A stretch of 64,000 bases of DNA from Myxococcales bacterium. GTDB lineage: Bacteria > Myxococcota_A > Polyangia > Polyangiales > JADJMO01. Numbering within the stretch: the first letter of the stretch is position 1; each line of letters starts with the position of its first letter. Below, in pieces: positions 24,144 through 32,438 of the stretch. Made by a program: the position numbers and the translations under genes. Location: NCBI GenBank assembly GCA_016709545.1, contig JADJMO010000019.1, forward strand, positions 62,001 through 126,000, given 5' to 3'. Below the pieces are notes generated by a model, which had not been told where the DNA came from, did no database searches, and saw only the letters and a list, made by a program, of their open reading frames with translations.

Positions 24144-25352
24144 TCACTTCGTGACGGTCTTGCAGCCGACCGCGACCTGGAGCCGCCCGACGAGGCCTGC
24201 CTTGATCTGCGCGCACGCCTTGCCGTGCAGCTCGATCGTGCGGTCGGAGGTCCAGGTCCATCCGTCGACCGGATCCTGGGGCACGAGCACCCCGTCGACG
24301 AGCACGTTGGTGACCCCGGGGTCGGCGGGCGCGGACTCGAGGGTGACCACGCAGTCGTCGACCACCTTGGCGGCGATGGCCTGCAGCGCGGCCACGAAGG
24401 CGTCCTGGGTCGTGGACTTCACCGCGTAGTAGCGCTCGCCCACCGGCGCCCCCTCGCGTGGCGTGCCGCCGGCGACCGCGAGGGCGTCGAGGTCCTTGGC
24501 GTAGGCCTCCGTGCCCGGGACGCCGAAGACGAACGTCTTGACCCCGACGCTCGCGAGCGCGGTCACGGCGGCGACGGTCGCGTCGGCGTCCACGCAGTTG
24601 AGCGGGCTGCCGTCGGCGGTGGCCTTGGGGTCGCAGCAGTTGACCGTGGGCGAGCACTTGCGGCCGTCTGCGGTGACGTCGCCCTCGATGTTGCGCGTGC
24701 AGCGGTCGGCCGTGCACCCCGTGGTCGCGCAGTTGGGGGCGCCATCGGTCGCGAGCAGCACGAACACGGGCCGACCGTCGGCGGCGAGCTTGGTGAGGTT
24801 GGCGGAGAGGGCGCGCAGGGTCGCCGCGGTCGGCGTACCCCCCGCGGGCGTGACCTTGACGAGGAGGGACTGCAGGTCGTCGTAGACGTCCTTGTTGCCG
24901 GTGCTCGGAGCCCGCAGCTCCGCGCCGGCCGAGCACTGGTTGGCGCCCGCGCTCGCGGCGGGGAACACGGCCAGCGCCGGCGCGATTCGGCCACCGAGCT
25001 TGCGCAGCACGCCCGCGGTGGAATCGAAGAGCGCGACACGCACGAGATCCCAGCGGCTCTTGCTGCCGAGATCCTTGGCCGTCATCGAGCCCGATCGATC
25101 GAGCACGAGGTAGACGACCGGGGGCTTCTGACCGATCTCGGTGCAAGCGCAGATCCCGGCGTCGACGCCGCCCGTGCAGTCGAGGGGCGCGGTGTCCACC
25201 TTCACGTCGAAATCGGAGCCGTCGGGGGGAGGGTCCGTGTCGTAGCTGGCGTCCGGCTCGACGAGGAACGGCGCGCGCTCCTTGCCGCTGCAACCGAGCG
25301 TCGCGGACGCCACGACCGCCCAGCAACAGACCCCGAGGGCGCGACGGAGCAT
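24144..25352 (-). CDS. VWA-domain lipoprotein
   Basis: This is a 402-residue lipoprotein (signal peptide ending SATLGC) with an Asp-rich linker (ASYDTDPPPDGSDFDVKVDT) and a von Willebrand factor A domain. The MIDAS metal-binding motif is YLVLDRSGSM at about residues 81-90, with the distal LLATDGAPNC motif near 213. Cys pairs after the domain (CTADRC, NCCDP) are frequent in myxobacterial VWA lipoproteins. Such proteins bind partner proteins through a metal ion at the outer membrane. The gene follows trpC by 11 bases on the same strand and may be read through from it, although no functional link to tryptophan synthesis is evident. Confidence 0.87.
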   Translation of the reverse strand: MLRRALGVCCWAVVASATLGCSGKERAPFLVEPDASYDTDPPPDGSDFDVKVDTAPLDCTGGVDAGICACTEIGQKPPVVYLVLDRSGSMTAKDLGSKSRWDLVRVALFDSTAGVLRKLGGRIAPALAVFPAASAGANQCSAGAELRAPSTGNKDVYDDLQSLLVKVTPAGGTPTAATLRALSANLTKLAADGRPVFVLLATDGAPNCATTGCTADRCTRNIEGDVTADGRKCSPTVNCCDPKATADGSPLNCVDADATVAAVTALASVGVKTFVFGVPGTEAYAKDLDALAVAGGTPREGAPVGERYYAVKSTTQDAFVAALQAIAAKVVDDCVVTLESAPADPGVTNVLVDGVLVPQDPVDGWTWTSDRTIELHGKACAQIKAGLVGRLQVAVGCKTVTK

Positions 25353-25363
25353 CGGTCCTCAGT

Positions 25364-26170
25364 CTAGCGCATGCGGGGGGCGCACGCTCCCGCGGCCGCC
25401 GCGAGGGCCGCGAGGACCGGGGTCGGTGCGTCGCTCCGCATGAGGACCTCGCCGACGAGGGCGCCGTCGACCCGGGGCAGCGCCGAGACGCGCGCGACAT
25501 CGGCCGGGGTCGAGAGACCGGAGAAGAAAAGGGCACGCGGCCCGGGCGGGATCGCCGCGACCACGCGGTCCGCCCGCGCCCGGTCCATGATCAGCGTCGA
25601 GAGGTCACGGGCGTTGACGCCGAGGACGCGCGGGGAGACCGCGAGCGCGCGTTCGAGCTCTGGCTCGTCCACGACCTCGACGATCGGGGTGAGGCCGGCC
25701 GCGAGGCAGCACGCGTGGAGCTCGGCGAGGGCCACGCGGTCGAGGAGGCGCGCGATGAGGAGGACCGCGTCGGCGCCAGCCCGGCGCGCAGCCTCGACCT
25801 GGATCGGGTCGACGCAGAAGCCCTTGGCGAGCAGGGGCACGGACACGGCGGCCCGGGCCTCGGAGACGTGCGCGTAGTCGCCGTCGAACGCCGCGCGATC
25901 GACGAGCACGCTGACCATGGCTGCCCCGCCGGCGACGTAGGCGCGCGCACGGTCGGCCGGCGACAGCGCGCGAGAGAGGGCGCCCGCGGAGGGCGATCGG
26001 TGCTTGATCTCGGCGATCAGCGCGAGCGCGGGGCCTCCGCTCCCGATCGTGCGACCCAGGCACGCGTGCACGTCGAGCGGGGCGTGGCCGACGTCGTCGG
26101 GGAGCGCGCGTCGCAAGCGCGCACACTCGACCCGCGTGGCGGCGAGGATGGGCCCGAGGGCGTCGCTCAC
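25364..26170 (-). CDS. trpC: Indole-3-glycerol-phosphate synthase
   Basis: TrpC closes the indole ring, converting carboxyphenylamino-deoxyribulose-phosphate to indole-3-glycerol phosphate in tryptophan synthesis. The 268-residue TIM barrel shows the family blocks LIAEIKHRSPSAG (catalytic Lys near 56), VLVDRAAFDGD, PLLAKGFCVDPIQVEAARRAGAD, PIVEVVDEPELERAL, LGVNARDLSTL and FFSGLSTPADVAR. The start is a GTG overlapping the trpD stop (GTGA), so the two genes are coupled. The other trp genes (trpE, trpG, trpF, trpBA) are not in the window. Confidence 0.94.
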   Translation of the reverse strand: MSDALGPILAATRVECARLRRALPDDVGHAPLDVHACLGRTIGSGGPALALIAEIKHRSPSAGALSRALSPADRARAYVAGGAAMVSVLVDRAAFDGDYAHVSEARAAVSVPLLAKGFCVDPIQVEAARRAGADAVLLIARLLDRVALAELHACCLAAGLTPIVEVVDEPELERALAVSPRVLGVNARDLSTLIMDRARADRVVAAIPPGPRALFFSGLSTPADVARVSALPRVDGALVGEVLMRSDAPTPVLAALAAAAGACAPRMR

Positions 26171-27261
26171 GGGGCCTCCATCGCGCGCCGCAGGCGGGCC
26201 AGCGTGTCTCGCGCGCGACCGTCGTCGAGCGCCCGCTCGGCGCGCTGTCGGGCCGTGACGAGATCGTGCTCCACGCCCGCCACCACGAGCGCGCACGCAG
26301 CGTTGAGCAGCACGGCGCTGCGTGCCGGGTGCGGCTCCCCGGCGAGGATGGCCTCCGTCGCCCGGGCGTTGTCGGTCGCGTCGCCACCCGCGAGCGCCGA
26401 CAGCGGCGTCGGCGCGAGGCCCGCGTCGGCGGGGACGATCACGAGCTCGCGCAGCGTGCCTCGATCGAGCTCGGTGACGCGCGTGGGGCCCGAAGGCGAG
26501 ACCTCGTCGAGCCCCCGCGGCGCGCCCTCGGTCGGCTCGCCGTGCACGACCCACGCGCGCACGGTGCCGAGCTCGGCGAGGACAGCGGCGAGGGTCGGGC
26601 GGCGACGATCGTCGAACACGCCGAGGAGCTGGTGGGTGGCGCCAGCGGGGTTCGCGAGAGGGCCGAGCAGGTTGAAGATGGTGCGCACGCCGAGCTCGCG
26701 GCGTACCTTGGCCGCGTGCCGCAGGGCCGAGTGGTGCCGCGGCGCGAAGAGGAACGCGATCCCGACCTGCTCGATCGCCGCGGTGAGCCGGCCGGCGACG
26801 GCGGGCGACTCGTCGACGATGCGCACCCCGAGCGCCTCGAGCAGGTCGGCGCTGCCGGCCCGCGACGAGACGGCGCGGTTGCCGTGCTTGGCGACCGCGA
26901 CGCCCGAGGCGGCCACGACGAGGGCCGTGATGGTCGAGACGTTGAGCGTGCTCGCGCCGTCGCCGCCGGTGCCACACGTGTCGAGCAGGGGTGTGCCCGC
27001 GGGCAGCTGCGGGTGGATCGCGAACGCCCGCGCGCGCAGCGCCCGCGCCGCCGCGGCGATCTCGGAGGGCGACTCGCCCTTCGCGCGGAGCGCCACCGCG
27101 AAGGCTGCGATCTGGGCCTCGGACCAGCTGCCGTCGATGATCGCGCCGAAAGCTCGCTCGGTGAGCGCCGCCGACAGATCCTCGTGGGCGAGGAGCTGCT
27201 CGAGAACCGGGGCGAAATCCACGCTGGACACGGCGGCGCAGCCTAGCCCAACGCTCGCCAT
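26167..27261 (-). CDS. trpD: Anthranilate phosphoribosyltransferase
   Basis: TrpD joins anthranilate to phosphoribosyl pyrophosphate. The 364-residue protein has the glycine-rich PRPP loop LLDTCGTGGDGASTLNVST at about 93-110, KHGNRAVSSRAGSADLLEALG and the PRHHSALRHAAKVRRELGVR block, all diagnostic. I chose the ATG at 27261 with a nearby GGGAG. A GTG ten codons later would match the usual family start (VSSVDFAPVLEQLL) and is a real alternative. The region between it and the divergent purH is only about 35-65 bases, so both promoters must overlap. Confidence 0.94.
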   Translation of the reverse strand: MASVGLGCAAVSSVDFAPVLEQLLAHEDLSAALTERAFGAIIDGSWSEAQIAAFAVALRAKGESPSEIAAAARALRARAFAIHPQLPAGTPLLDTCGTGGDGASTLNVSTITALVVAASGVAVAKHGNRAVSSRAGSADLLEALGVRIVDESPAVAGRLTAAIEQVGIAFLFAPRHHSALRHAAKVRRELGVRTIFNLLGPLANPAGATHQLLGVFDDRRRPTLAAVLAELGTVRAWVVHGEPTEGAPRGLDEVSPSGPTRVTELDRGTLRELVIVPADAGLAPTPLSALAGGDATDNARATEAILAGEPHPARSAVLLNAACALVVAGVEHDLVTARQRAERALDDGRARDTLARLRRAMEAP

Positions 27262-27295
27262 TGCTCCCGCACAAAGGACCCGGTACCGCCGCGCC

Positions 27296-28906
27296 ATGTC
27301 GAAGGTCCCCGCTCCCCCGCTCGCCGATCTGCAGCCCGTCCGTCGCGCGCTCGTGTCCGTCTCGGACAAGCGCGGCGTCGTGGAGCTCGCCCGCGCCCTC
27401 GCCGCGCGGGGCGTCGAGATCCTCAGCACCGGCGGCACGGCGCGCCACCTGGTCGAGGCCGGTGTCCCCGTGGTGCAGGTCAGCGACTACACCGGATCGC
27501 CCGAGATCATGGACGGTCGCGTGAAGACGCTCCATCCGCGGGTGCATGGCGGGATCCTCATGCGCGGCGAGATCGACGCGGACGACCTCGCCAAGGTCGG
27601 CGGCAAGCCGATCGACCTCGTGGTCGTGAACCTCTACCCGTTCGAGGAGACGCTCGCGAAGCCGAACGTCGCGCACGCCGAGCTGGTGGAGGAGATCGAC
27701 ATCGGTGGCCCGTCGATGGTGCGGTCGGCGGCCAAGTCGCACCCGCGGGTCACGGTGCTCGTCGACCCGAGCGACTACGACGCGGTGGTCGCCGAGCTCG
27801 AAGGGCACGACGGACAGACCTCGCTCGCGACCCGCACCCGCCTCGCGGCCAAGGCGTTCGCGCACACGGCGGCCTACGACGGCGCGATCGCGGGCTACCT
27901 CTCGCGAGAGCCCGAGGCGCCCCTCTATCCGCGCTACCTCACGCTCACGTTCGAGAAGGGCTACGGCCTGCGCTACGGCGAGAATCCGCACCAGAGCGGC
28001 GCCTTCTACCGCCAGCGCGGCGCCGAGCCGGGCACCCTCGCGCGGGCCGAGGCGCTGGGCGCGGGCGGCAAGGAGCTCTCGTTCAACAACTTCGTCGACG
28101 TCGAGGCGGCGCTCGCGGCCGTGCGCGAGCACGCGTCCGAGAGCGAGCACGCGTGCGTGATCGTCAAGCACGCGAACCCGTGCGGCGTGGCCACCGGGGC
28201 CTCGCTGGTGGACGCGTACCGCGCGGCGCGCGACGCCGACAGCGTCAGCGCCTTCGGCGGCATCGTCGCCTTGAGCCACGAGGTCGACGCCGACACCGCC
28301 CGCGCGATGGGCGAGATCTTCCTCGAGTGCATCGTCGCGCCCTCGTTCTCGACCGGCGCCCTCGAGGTGCTGCGCCTCAAGAAGAACCTCCGCCTGCTCG
28401 CGGTCGGTGCGCCGCCGCCGGCTCGCTCGGCCGCCGAGCTCGACTACCGCCGCATCTCGGGCGGCATCGTCGCGATGAGCTCGGACGCCACGAGCGCGGG
28501 AGAGGTCGAGGCGGCCAAGGTCGTGAGCAAGCGCCCGCCGACGGCCGACGAGCTGCGCGCGCTCGCCTTCGCGTGGAAGGTGACCAAACACGTGAAGTCC
28601 AACGCGATCGTGCTCGCGCGCGCGAACGGCACCACGGTCGAGACGGTGGGCGTCGGCGCGGGCCAGATGTCGCGCGTGGTCTCGGTCGAGATCGCTCTCA
28701 AGAAGGCCGGTGATTCGGCGAAGGGCAGCGTGCTCGGTTCGGACGCCTTCTTCCCGTTCCCCGACGGCGTCGAGGCCGCGGCGCGCGGCGGAATCACGGC
28801 GATCGCGCAGCCCGGCGGCAGCGTGAAGGACGCCGAGGTCATCGCCTGCGCCGACCAGTACGGCCTCGCGATGGTCTTCACCGGCTTCCGCCACTTCCGG
28901 CACTGA
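27296..28906 (+). CDS. purH: Bifunctional AICAR transformylase / IMP cyclohydrolase
   Basis: PurH carries out the last two steps of IMP synthesis. The 536-residue protein has the N-terminal MGS-like cyclohydrolase domain (RRALVSVSDKRGVVELARAL, EILSTGGTARHL, VKTLHPRVHGGIL). It is followed by the transformylase domain with RYGENPHQSGAFYRQ, the active-site KHANPCGVATG at about 291-301, SAFGGIVA and the C-terminal SDAFFPFPDG and FTGFRHFRH. Length and ends fit the family exactly. The start ATG is at 27296. The gene ends a few bases before a long inverted-repeat element that fills the space to the convergent lipoprotein gene. Confidence 0.96.
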   Translation: MSKVPAPPLADLQPVRRALVSVSDKRGVVELARALAARGVEILSTGGTARHLVEAGVPVVQVSDYTGSPEIMDGRVKTLHPRVHGGILMRGEIDADDLAKVGGKPIDLVVVNLYPFEETLAKPNVAHAELVEEIDIGGPSMVRSAAKSHPRVTVLVDPSDYDAVVAELEGHDGQTSLATRTRLAAKAFAHTAAYDGAIAGYLSREPEAPLYPRYLTLTFEKGYGLRYGENPHQSGAFYRQRGAEPGTLARAEALGAGGKELSFNNFVDVEAALAAVREHASESEHACVIVKHANPCGVATGASLVDAYRAARDADSVSAFGGIVALSHEVDADTARAMGEIFLECIVAPSFSTGALEVLRLKKNLRLLAVGAPPPARSAAELDYRRISGGIVAMSSDATSAGEVEAAKVVSKRPPTADELRALAFAWKVTKHVKSNAIVLARANGTTVETVGVGAGQMSRVVSVEIALKKAGDSAKGSVLGSDAFFPFPDGVEAAARGGITAIAQPGGSVKDAEVIACADQYGLAMVFTGFRHFRH

Positions 28907-28912
28907 GTTGCT

Positions 28913-29128
28913 AGAGGGGGGCCTGCCCCCCTCGGGGTCGGCCGCCGCGCCGCTCCTCCGCCCTTCGGGCTACGTCGCGTCGCAGACCGCCTCCCACCCC
29001 CCGCGCCGCTTCGCGGCGGGAGTGGAGCGTCGTGAGCGTTGTGGGAGCGTTGTGGGAGCGTCGTCGCGCGCAGGACCTCGCAAACGGGGAGGAGCGGCGA
29101 GGCGGCCGACCCCGAGGGGGGGCAGGCC
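28913..29128. repeat. Inverted-repeat element 1, between convergent purH and lipoprotein genes
   Basis: The outer arms 28922-28959 and 29088-29126 are inverted copies (about 38 bases with one mismatch and one extra base). Each arm starts with a G/C hairpin (GAGGGGGG-CCTG-CCCCCCTC on the left). The interior has a small hairpin GCCGC-TTC-GCGGC after GTCGCAGACC, and a 12-base direct repeat (GAGCGTTGTGGG twice). The element fills the whole 231-base gap between the two stop codons, contains no convincing gene, and shares its inner core with element 2 at 45541-45900. Confidence 0.8.
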
Positions 29129-29137
29129 TCTCCAGAA

Positions 29138-30367
29138 TCACCTCATCCAGACGCGGGAGCTGAAGGGGTCGAAGAGGATGGCGCCGGCGTCGAGGAAGAT
29201 GGAGGCGGCGACCTGGGCGGCGGGCGCGGTCCACGTACCGATGCCGCCGCAGACCTTCGCGCCCACCGGGGTGCGCTTCACGAAGAGCACGGCCTTCGGG
29301 TACGAGTGCGCCGCGACGCCGGCCTCGGTGCGGAGCTCGGCGGCGTTGCCGGCCGAGAGCGTGTAGGCCTCGACGGGCTCGGAGAGGCCGCCGACGCAGG
29401 TCGAGAGCACGAGGTCGCGCGAGCTGTCGCGGACGAGCGCGGTCGGCGACTTGGCCTTGATGGCGTCGAAGAACGCCTGGTTGACGTTGATCGAGAACGG
29501 TACGAGGCCGTCGTCGAAGCCGGTGTCGAGCTGCGCGTCGGCGCGCACGCCCGCGACCCACAGCGGCACGGTCGGGACGTTGGCGACGGTGACGCCGGTC
29601 GGTGCGGCCGCGTCGACCGCCGTGAGCGGCTTGAGCTTGCCGAAATCGTTGGAGTAGAAGCCCGCCGAAGACAGCGGAGAGAAGCCGGCGCCGGCGAGGG
29701 TCGCGTCGTCGCAGAGCGACGCCTTGGTCGTGCGGTGCACCCGCTTGCCCGTGTAGTCTAGCGTGAGGGCGAGCACGGAGAAGAAGTCGGTGCCGAGGAT
29801 GCCCGCCTCGCGGACCGATCCGGTGATGCCGGAGTGGTCTGCGGTGCGCAGCGTGACCATCCCCCAGCTGCCGAAGAAGTCGAGGTCGGTGAACTTGCAC
29901 GACTGACCGAGCAGCGCGGGGTTGCAACCCGATGCCGTGGGCTTGGTGCCCGTGAACGCCCCGAGGTCGATGGTCGAGCCGGTGGTCGCGAGGTCGAGCA
30001 GGAACTTGCCGGTCACCTTGGACGGCGAGGTGCCGACGGAGACGTCCGTGAACGGAAGGCCGGAAGAGATGACCGTGGCGCGCGTCTCGCCGAGGCAAGA
30101 GGGCAGCGGCGGTGGGGGCGCGTCGACGCTGGTGTCGGTTGCACCATCGAGTCCCGTGTCCGTCTTGGTGTCGGTCGCGCCGTCGCCGCTCGTGTCGGTG
30201 CGGCTGTCCGGGGCCGCGTCCCCGGTGTCGGCCGTCGTGTCGAGGGTGCTGTCGGTGGCGGTGCCCGTGTCGAGACCGGTGTCGGTCTCGGCCGGGGCCA
30301 CCGCTGGATCGCTGCATCCGACGAGCAGGCCGAGGGTCAGGGACGAGAGCGCGAGAGCGTGCCGCAT
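29138..30367 (-). CDS. Lipoprotein with Asp/Thr stalk and degenerate retropepsin-like domain
   Basis: This is a 409-residue lipoprotein (signal ending LGLLVGC). After lipidation comes a 60-residue stalk rich in Asp, Thr and Gly (DTGLDTGTATD and similar). The folded part has marks of the aspartyl-protease (retropepsin-like) fold. These are KFLLDLATTGSTIDLGAF at about 121-138, where the first catalytic D-T-G is replaced by T-T-G; ILGTDFFSVLALTLDYTGKR near 195; and a second lobe with QLDTGFDDGLVPF near 284, where D-T-G is intact. It may therefore be an inactive or altered protease, or a binding protein. It begins an apparently single-gene unit and ends next to inverted-repeat element 1. Confidence 0.72.
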   Translation of the reverse strand: MRHALALSSLTLGLLVGCSDPAVAPAETDTGLDTGTATDSTLDTTADTGDAAPDSRTDTSGDGATDTKTDTGLDGATDTSVDAPPPPLPSCLGETRATVISSGLPFTDVSVGTSPSKVTGKFLLDLATTGSTIDLGAFTGTKPTASGCNPALLGQSCKFTDLDFFGSWGMVTLRTADHSGITGSVREAGILGTDFFSVLALTLDYTGKRVHRTTKASLCDDATLAGAGFSPLSSAGFYSNDFGKLKPLTAVDAAAPTGVTVANVPTVPLWVAGVRADAQLDTGFDDGLVPFSINVNQAFFDAIKAKSPTALVRDSSRDLVLSTCVGGLSEPVEAYTLSAGNAAELRTEAGVAAHSYPKAVLFVKRTPVGAKVCGGIGTWTAPAAQVAASIFLDAGAILFDPFSSRVWMR

Positions 30368-30398
30368 CGCTCTCCCGTAGACGGCGAGAGGCCGGACG

Positions 30399-31298
30399 TC
30401 ACCGGCCGAGCGCGCCGCGCACCAACCCGACCATCCCGGCCACCGGGGGCCCGATCAGGTCGCCGAGGTGGTGGACGAGCAGGGTCGCCGCCGCCTGGGA
30501 CTCGTCGTCGAGGTCGAGGGCGAGGTTGCGCAACATGTCGAGGGCGCGTGCCGCACCGAGCACGCTCACCCGCGCACAGGCCGCGGCGCCCGCGTCGCGC
30601 ACCACCTGCCGCCCGAGATGGGGCCAGAGGTCGCGGATGGCGTAGAGCACCGCGCCGAACAGCTCGGGATCGCGGCCGCCGACGAGGACCTCCGGGTCGG
30701 GCTCCGGATCGTGCGCGAACGCCACGAGCAACGAGGCCTGGAGCAAGGCATCGAGCGCATACGGCCGCAGCGGCCCCGACTCGACCATGCTCACCGGCTC
30801 GTCGGTCCACATGTCGAGCAGCGCGATGCGGAAGCGGAGCGCGCGCTCGCGGCCGAGGAGGATGGACTCCTTGGAGGGCCGTCCGTCGAGCGAGGTGGGG
30901 GTGCGCTCGATCGCGCCGATCGACCGCAGGAGCTGCAGCAGCACGAGGCGGTTCTCGCCGACGACGGTGCTCTCGTTGGAGGTGTCGGCGCCGAGCTCCA
31001 CGAAGCGCGTGACCTCGCCCTCGTCGGGGAGCAGCTCGGCCATCTCGTCGATGTCCTGGACCGTCTTCGCTTCGGAGCGGCTCTTGGCCCGCGTGCCGGT
31101 CGGGTCGTCGTGCGGGTCGGCGATCAGCGCCTGCACGATGGCTTCGCGGAAACCCGAGTCGACGTGCAGGTGCAGGTCGAGCGGCGGAGCGATGAAGAGG
31201 GGCTGCTCCTCGGAGACCGGCAGCCCTCGCTCAGAGGACAGCGCCTCGGCGCGCAGGCGTGCGGCCGTGCCCTCTGGCCCTCTTCCGCCCTCGCTCAT
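30399..31298 (-). CDS. Conserved-looking cytoplasmic protein of unknown function
   Basis: This is a 299-residue soluble protein with no signal peptide or membrane segment. The N-terminal third is charged and probably disordered. The remainder is mainly helical (LVLLQLLRSIGAIERTP, LRPYALDALLQASLLVAFAH, DLWPHLGRQVVRDAGAAACA), possibly HEAT-like. I recognise no family. I chose the ATG at 31298 over the upstream GTG. It lies downstream of the small protein at 31338 on the same strand, so it may belong to the same transcript. Confidence 0.6.
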   Translation of the reverse strand: MSEGGRGPEGTAARLRAEALSSERGLPVSEEQPLFIAPPLDLHLHVDSGFREAIVQALIADPHDDPTGTRAKSRSEAKTVQDIDEMAELLPDEGEVTRFVELGADTSNESTVVGENRLVLLQLLRSIGAIERTPTSLDGRPSKESILLGRERALRFRIALLDMWTDEPVSMVESGPLRPYALDALLQASLLVAFAHDPEPDPEVLVGGRDPELFGAVLYAIRDLWPHLGRQVVRDAGAAACARVSVLGAARALDMLRNLALDLDDESQAAATLLVHHLGDLIGPPVAGMVGLVRGALGR

Positions 31299-31337
31299 CC
31301 CCAGAGAGGATGCCACGGGCCCCGGCGGTAGACCACG

Positions 31338-31712
31338 CTAAGCCTCGGCGATGCCCACGAAGGTGGAGCGGACCCCACCAAACGCCACACAAAGCAGGCG
31401 CGCCGCGCCGATCGGGGCCTCGTCGACCATGTCGTCGACGTGGGCCGGCGACACCCGACGCAGGAGCTCGATGGCCATGGAGCGGTGGAGCCCCACCACG
31501 TACACCTCGGCGCCCGAGACGGGGTGGCCGAGCTCCGCACACGCCGCGAGCGCGCGCTGACCGAGCGGGTCGCGATCGTCCGCGACCAGCACGACGGCGT
31601 CGTCGAGGGGAATGCCACTGGCACGCGCCTCGTCGACCAGGGCGAGCACCTCTTCCTTGCAGCGCTCCACGAGGTCGCGACGCTCGGCGTCCGCGAGATC
31701 GAGCCCGGCCAT
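31338..31712 (-). CDS. Small protein of unknown function coupled to the HTH/pseudo-receiver regulator
   Basis: This is a 124-residue soluble alpha/beta protein (EEVLALVDEARASGIPLDD, DAVVLVADDRDPLGQ, AEVYVVGLHRSMAIELLRRV). I do not recognise a family. Its ATG overlaps the stop of the upstream regulator by one base (TGATG), so the two are translated together and probably work together. Confidence 0.65.
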   Translation of the reverse strand: MAGLDLADAERRDLVERCKEEVLALVDEARASGIPLDDAVVLVADDRDPLGQRALAACAELGHPVSGAEVYVVGLHRSMAIELLRRVSPAHVDDMVDEAPIGAARLLCVAFGGVRSTFVGIAEA

Positions 31713-32386
31713 CAGCCGTTGCCGACGCCGGAGATGGCCTCGAGCGCGGTCTTGAGGCCCGCGAGGTCGTCCTTGTCGTGGACCGACAGGGCGCCGGCAG
31801 CGAGGGCGCGCGCCTTCACGTCGGGGCGCTTGGTGAACACGAGGTTGCGGATGTGGCGCGTGGCCTCCACCTCGCGGAGGCGCTCGAGGAAGTGCACGCC
31901 GTCGAGCCCACCGACCTCGGTCGCGACCTCGACGACGAGCAGGTCGGGCTGCACCTGCGCGAGGTTGACGAGCGCGTCGACCGGGTCGACGTAGCTGATG
32001 ATCTCGAAGCGCTTCTGCAGCGTGCGCTTCAGCGCGGCCTGGGTCTGCGCGTCGGCGTCGACGACCACGAGGCGGGGGCGGGTCGCGCGGAGGATGTCGG
32101 GGATCGCGTACCCGTAGCGACGCAGGAAATCGAGCACGTCGAGGCGGCGGAACCGCAGGTGGCGCCCCGGCGTGCGGAAGTGCGGGATCTGCCCCTTGTC
32201 GGACCAGTTGTGGATGGTCTTGAGATCGACCTGGCAGAACCGCGCGAGATCCGAGGCGGTGAACAGCTCGGGAGGGAGGATCACGTCGCGCGCGCGCGCC
32301 GCGCGCCCACCCGGCGCCTCGATGCCCAAGGCGCGATCGGCGTGCGAGGACGCTGCGTGCGATGACGAGGTCGGCTTGACGTCCAT
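31712..32386 (-). CDS. Regulator with MerR/BldC-like HTH fused to a pseudo-receiver
   Basis: This 224-residue protein combines two domains. Residues 42-92 form a helix-turn-helix of the MerR/excisionase type (FTASDLARFCQVDLKTIHNW, then GRHLRFRRLDVLDFL), as in BldC-like DNA-binding proteins that read AT-poor operators. Residues 104-220 have the CheY fold (RLVVVDADAQTQAALKRTLQ, then QPDLLVVEVATEVGG, then NLVFTKRPD and SVHDKDD). The acceptor Asp after strand 3 is replaced by Glu (E153), which often mimics the phosphorylated state. The protein may thus be constitutively active or respond to another signal. The ATG is at 32386, and a small coupled gene follows. Confidence 0.78.
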   Translation of the reverse strand: MDVKPTSSSHAASSHADRALGIEAPGGRAARARDVILPPELFTASDLARFCQVDLKTIHNWSDKGQIPHFRTPGRHLRFRRLDVLDFLRRYGYAIPDILRATRPRLVVVDADAQTQAALKRTLQKRFEIISYVDPVDALVNLAQVQPDLLVVEVATEVGGLDGVHFLERLREVEATRHIRNLVFTKRPDVKARALAAGALSVHDKDDLAGLKTALEAISGVGNG

Positions 32387-32438
32387 GGCGGGGGCGGAGC
32401 CTGCCTTGGGCGCCCGCCACCCGCAATGGTTTTCGCCC

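Noticed and set aside
27219..27261. Lipobox-like VGLGC at the N-terminus of TrpD
   Set aside because: TrpD is cytoplasmic. The segment has no proper signal-peptide helix and may lie upstream of the true GTG start.
25364..28903. Very long open frames opposite or across trpC, trpD and purH
   Set aside because: In DNA this rich in G/C, non-coding frames stay open for kilobases. Only the parts matching conserved families with sensible third-base use were kept.
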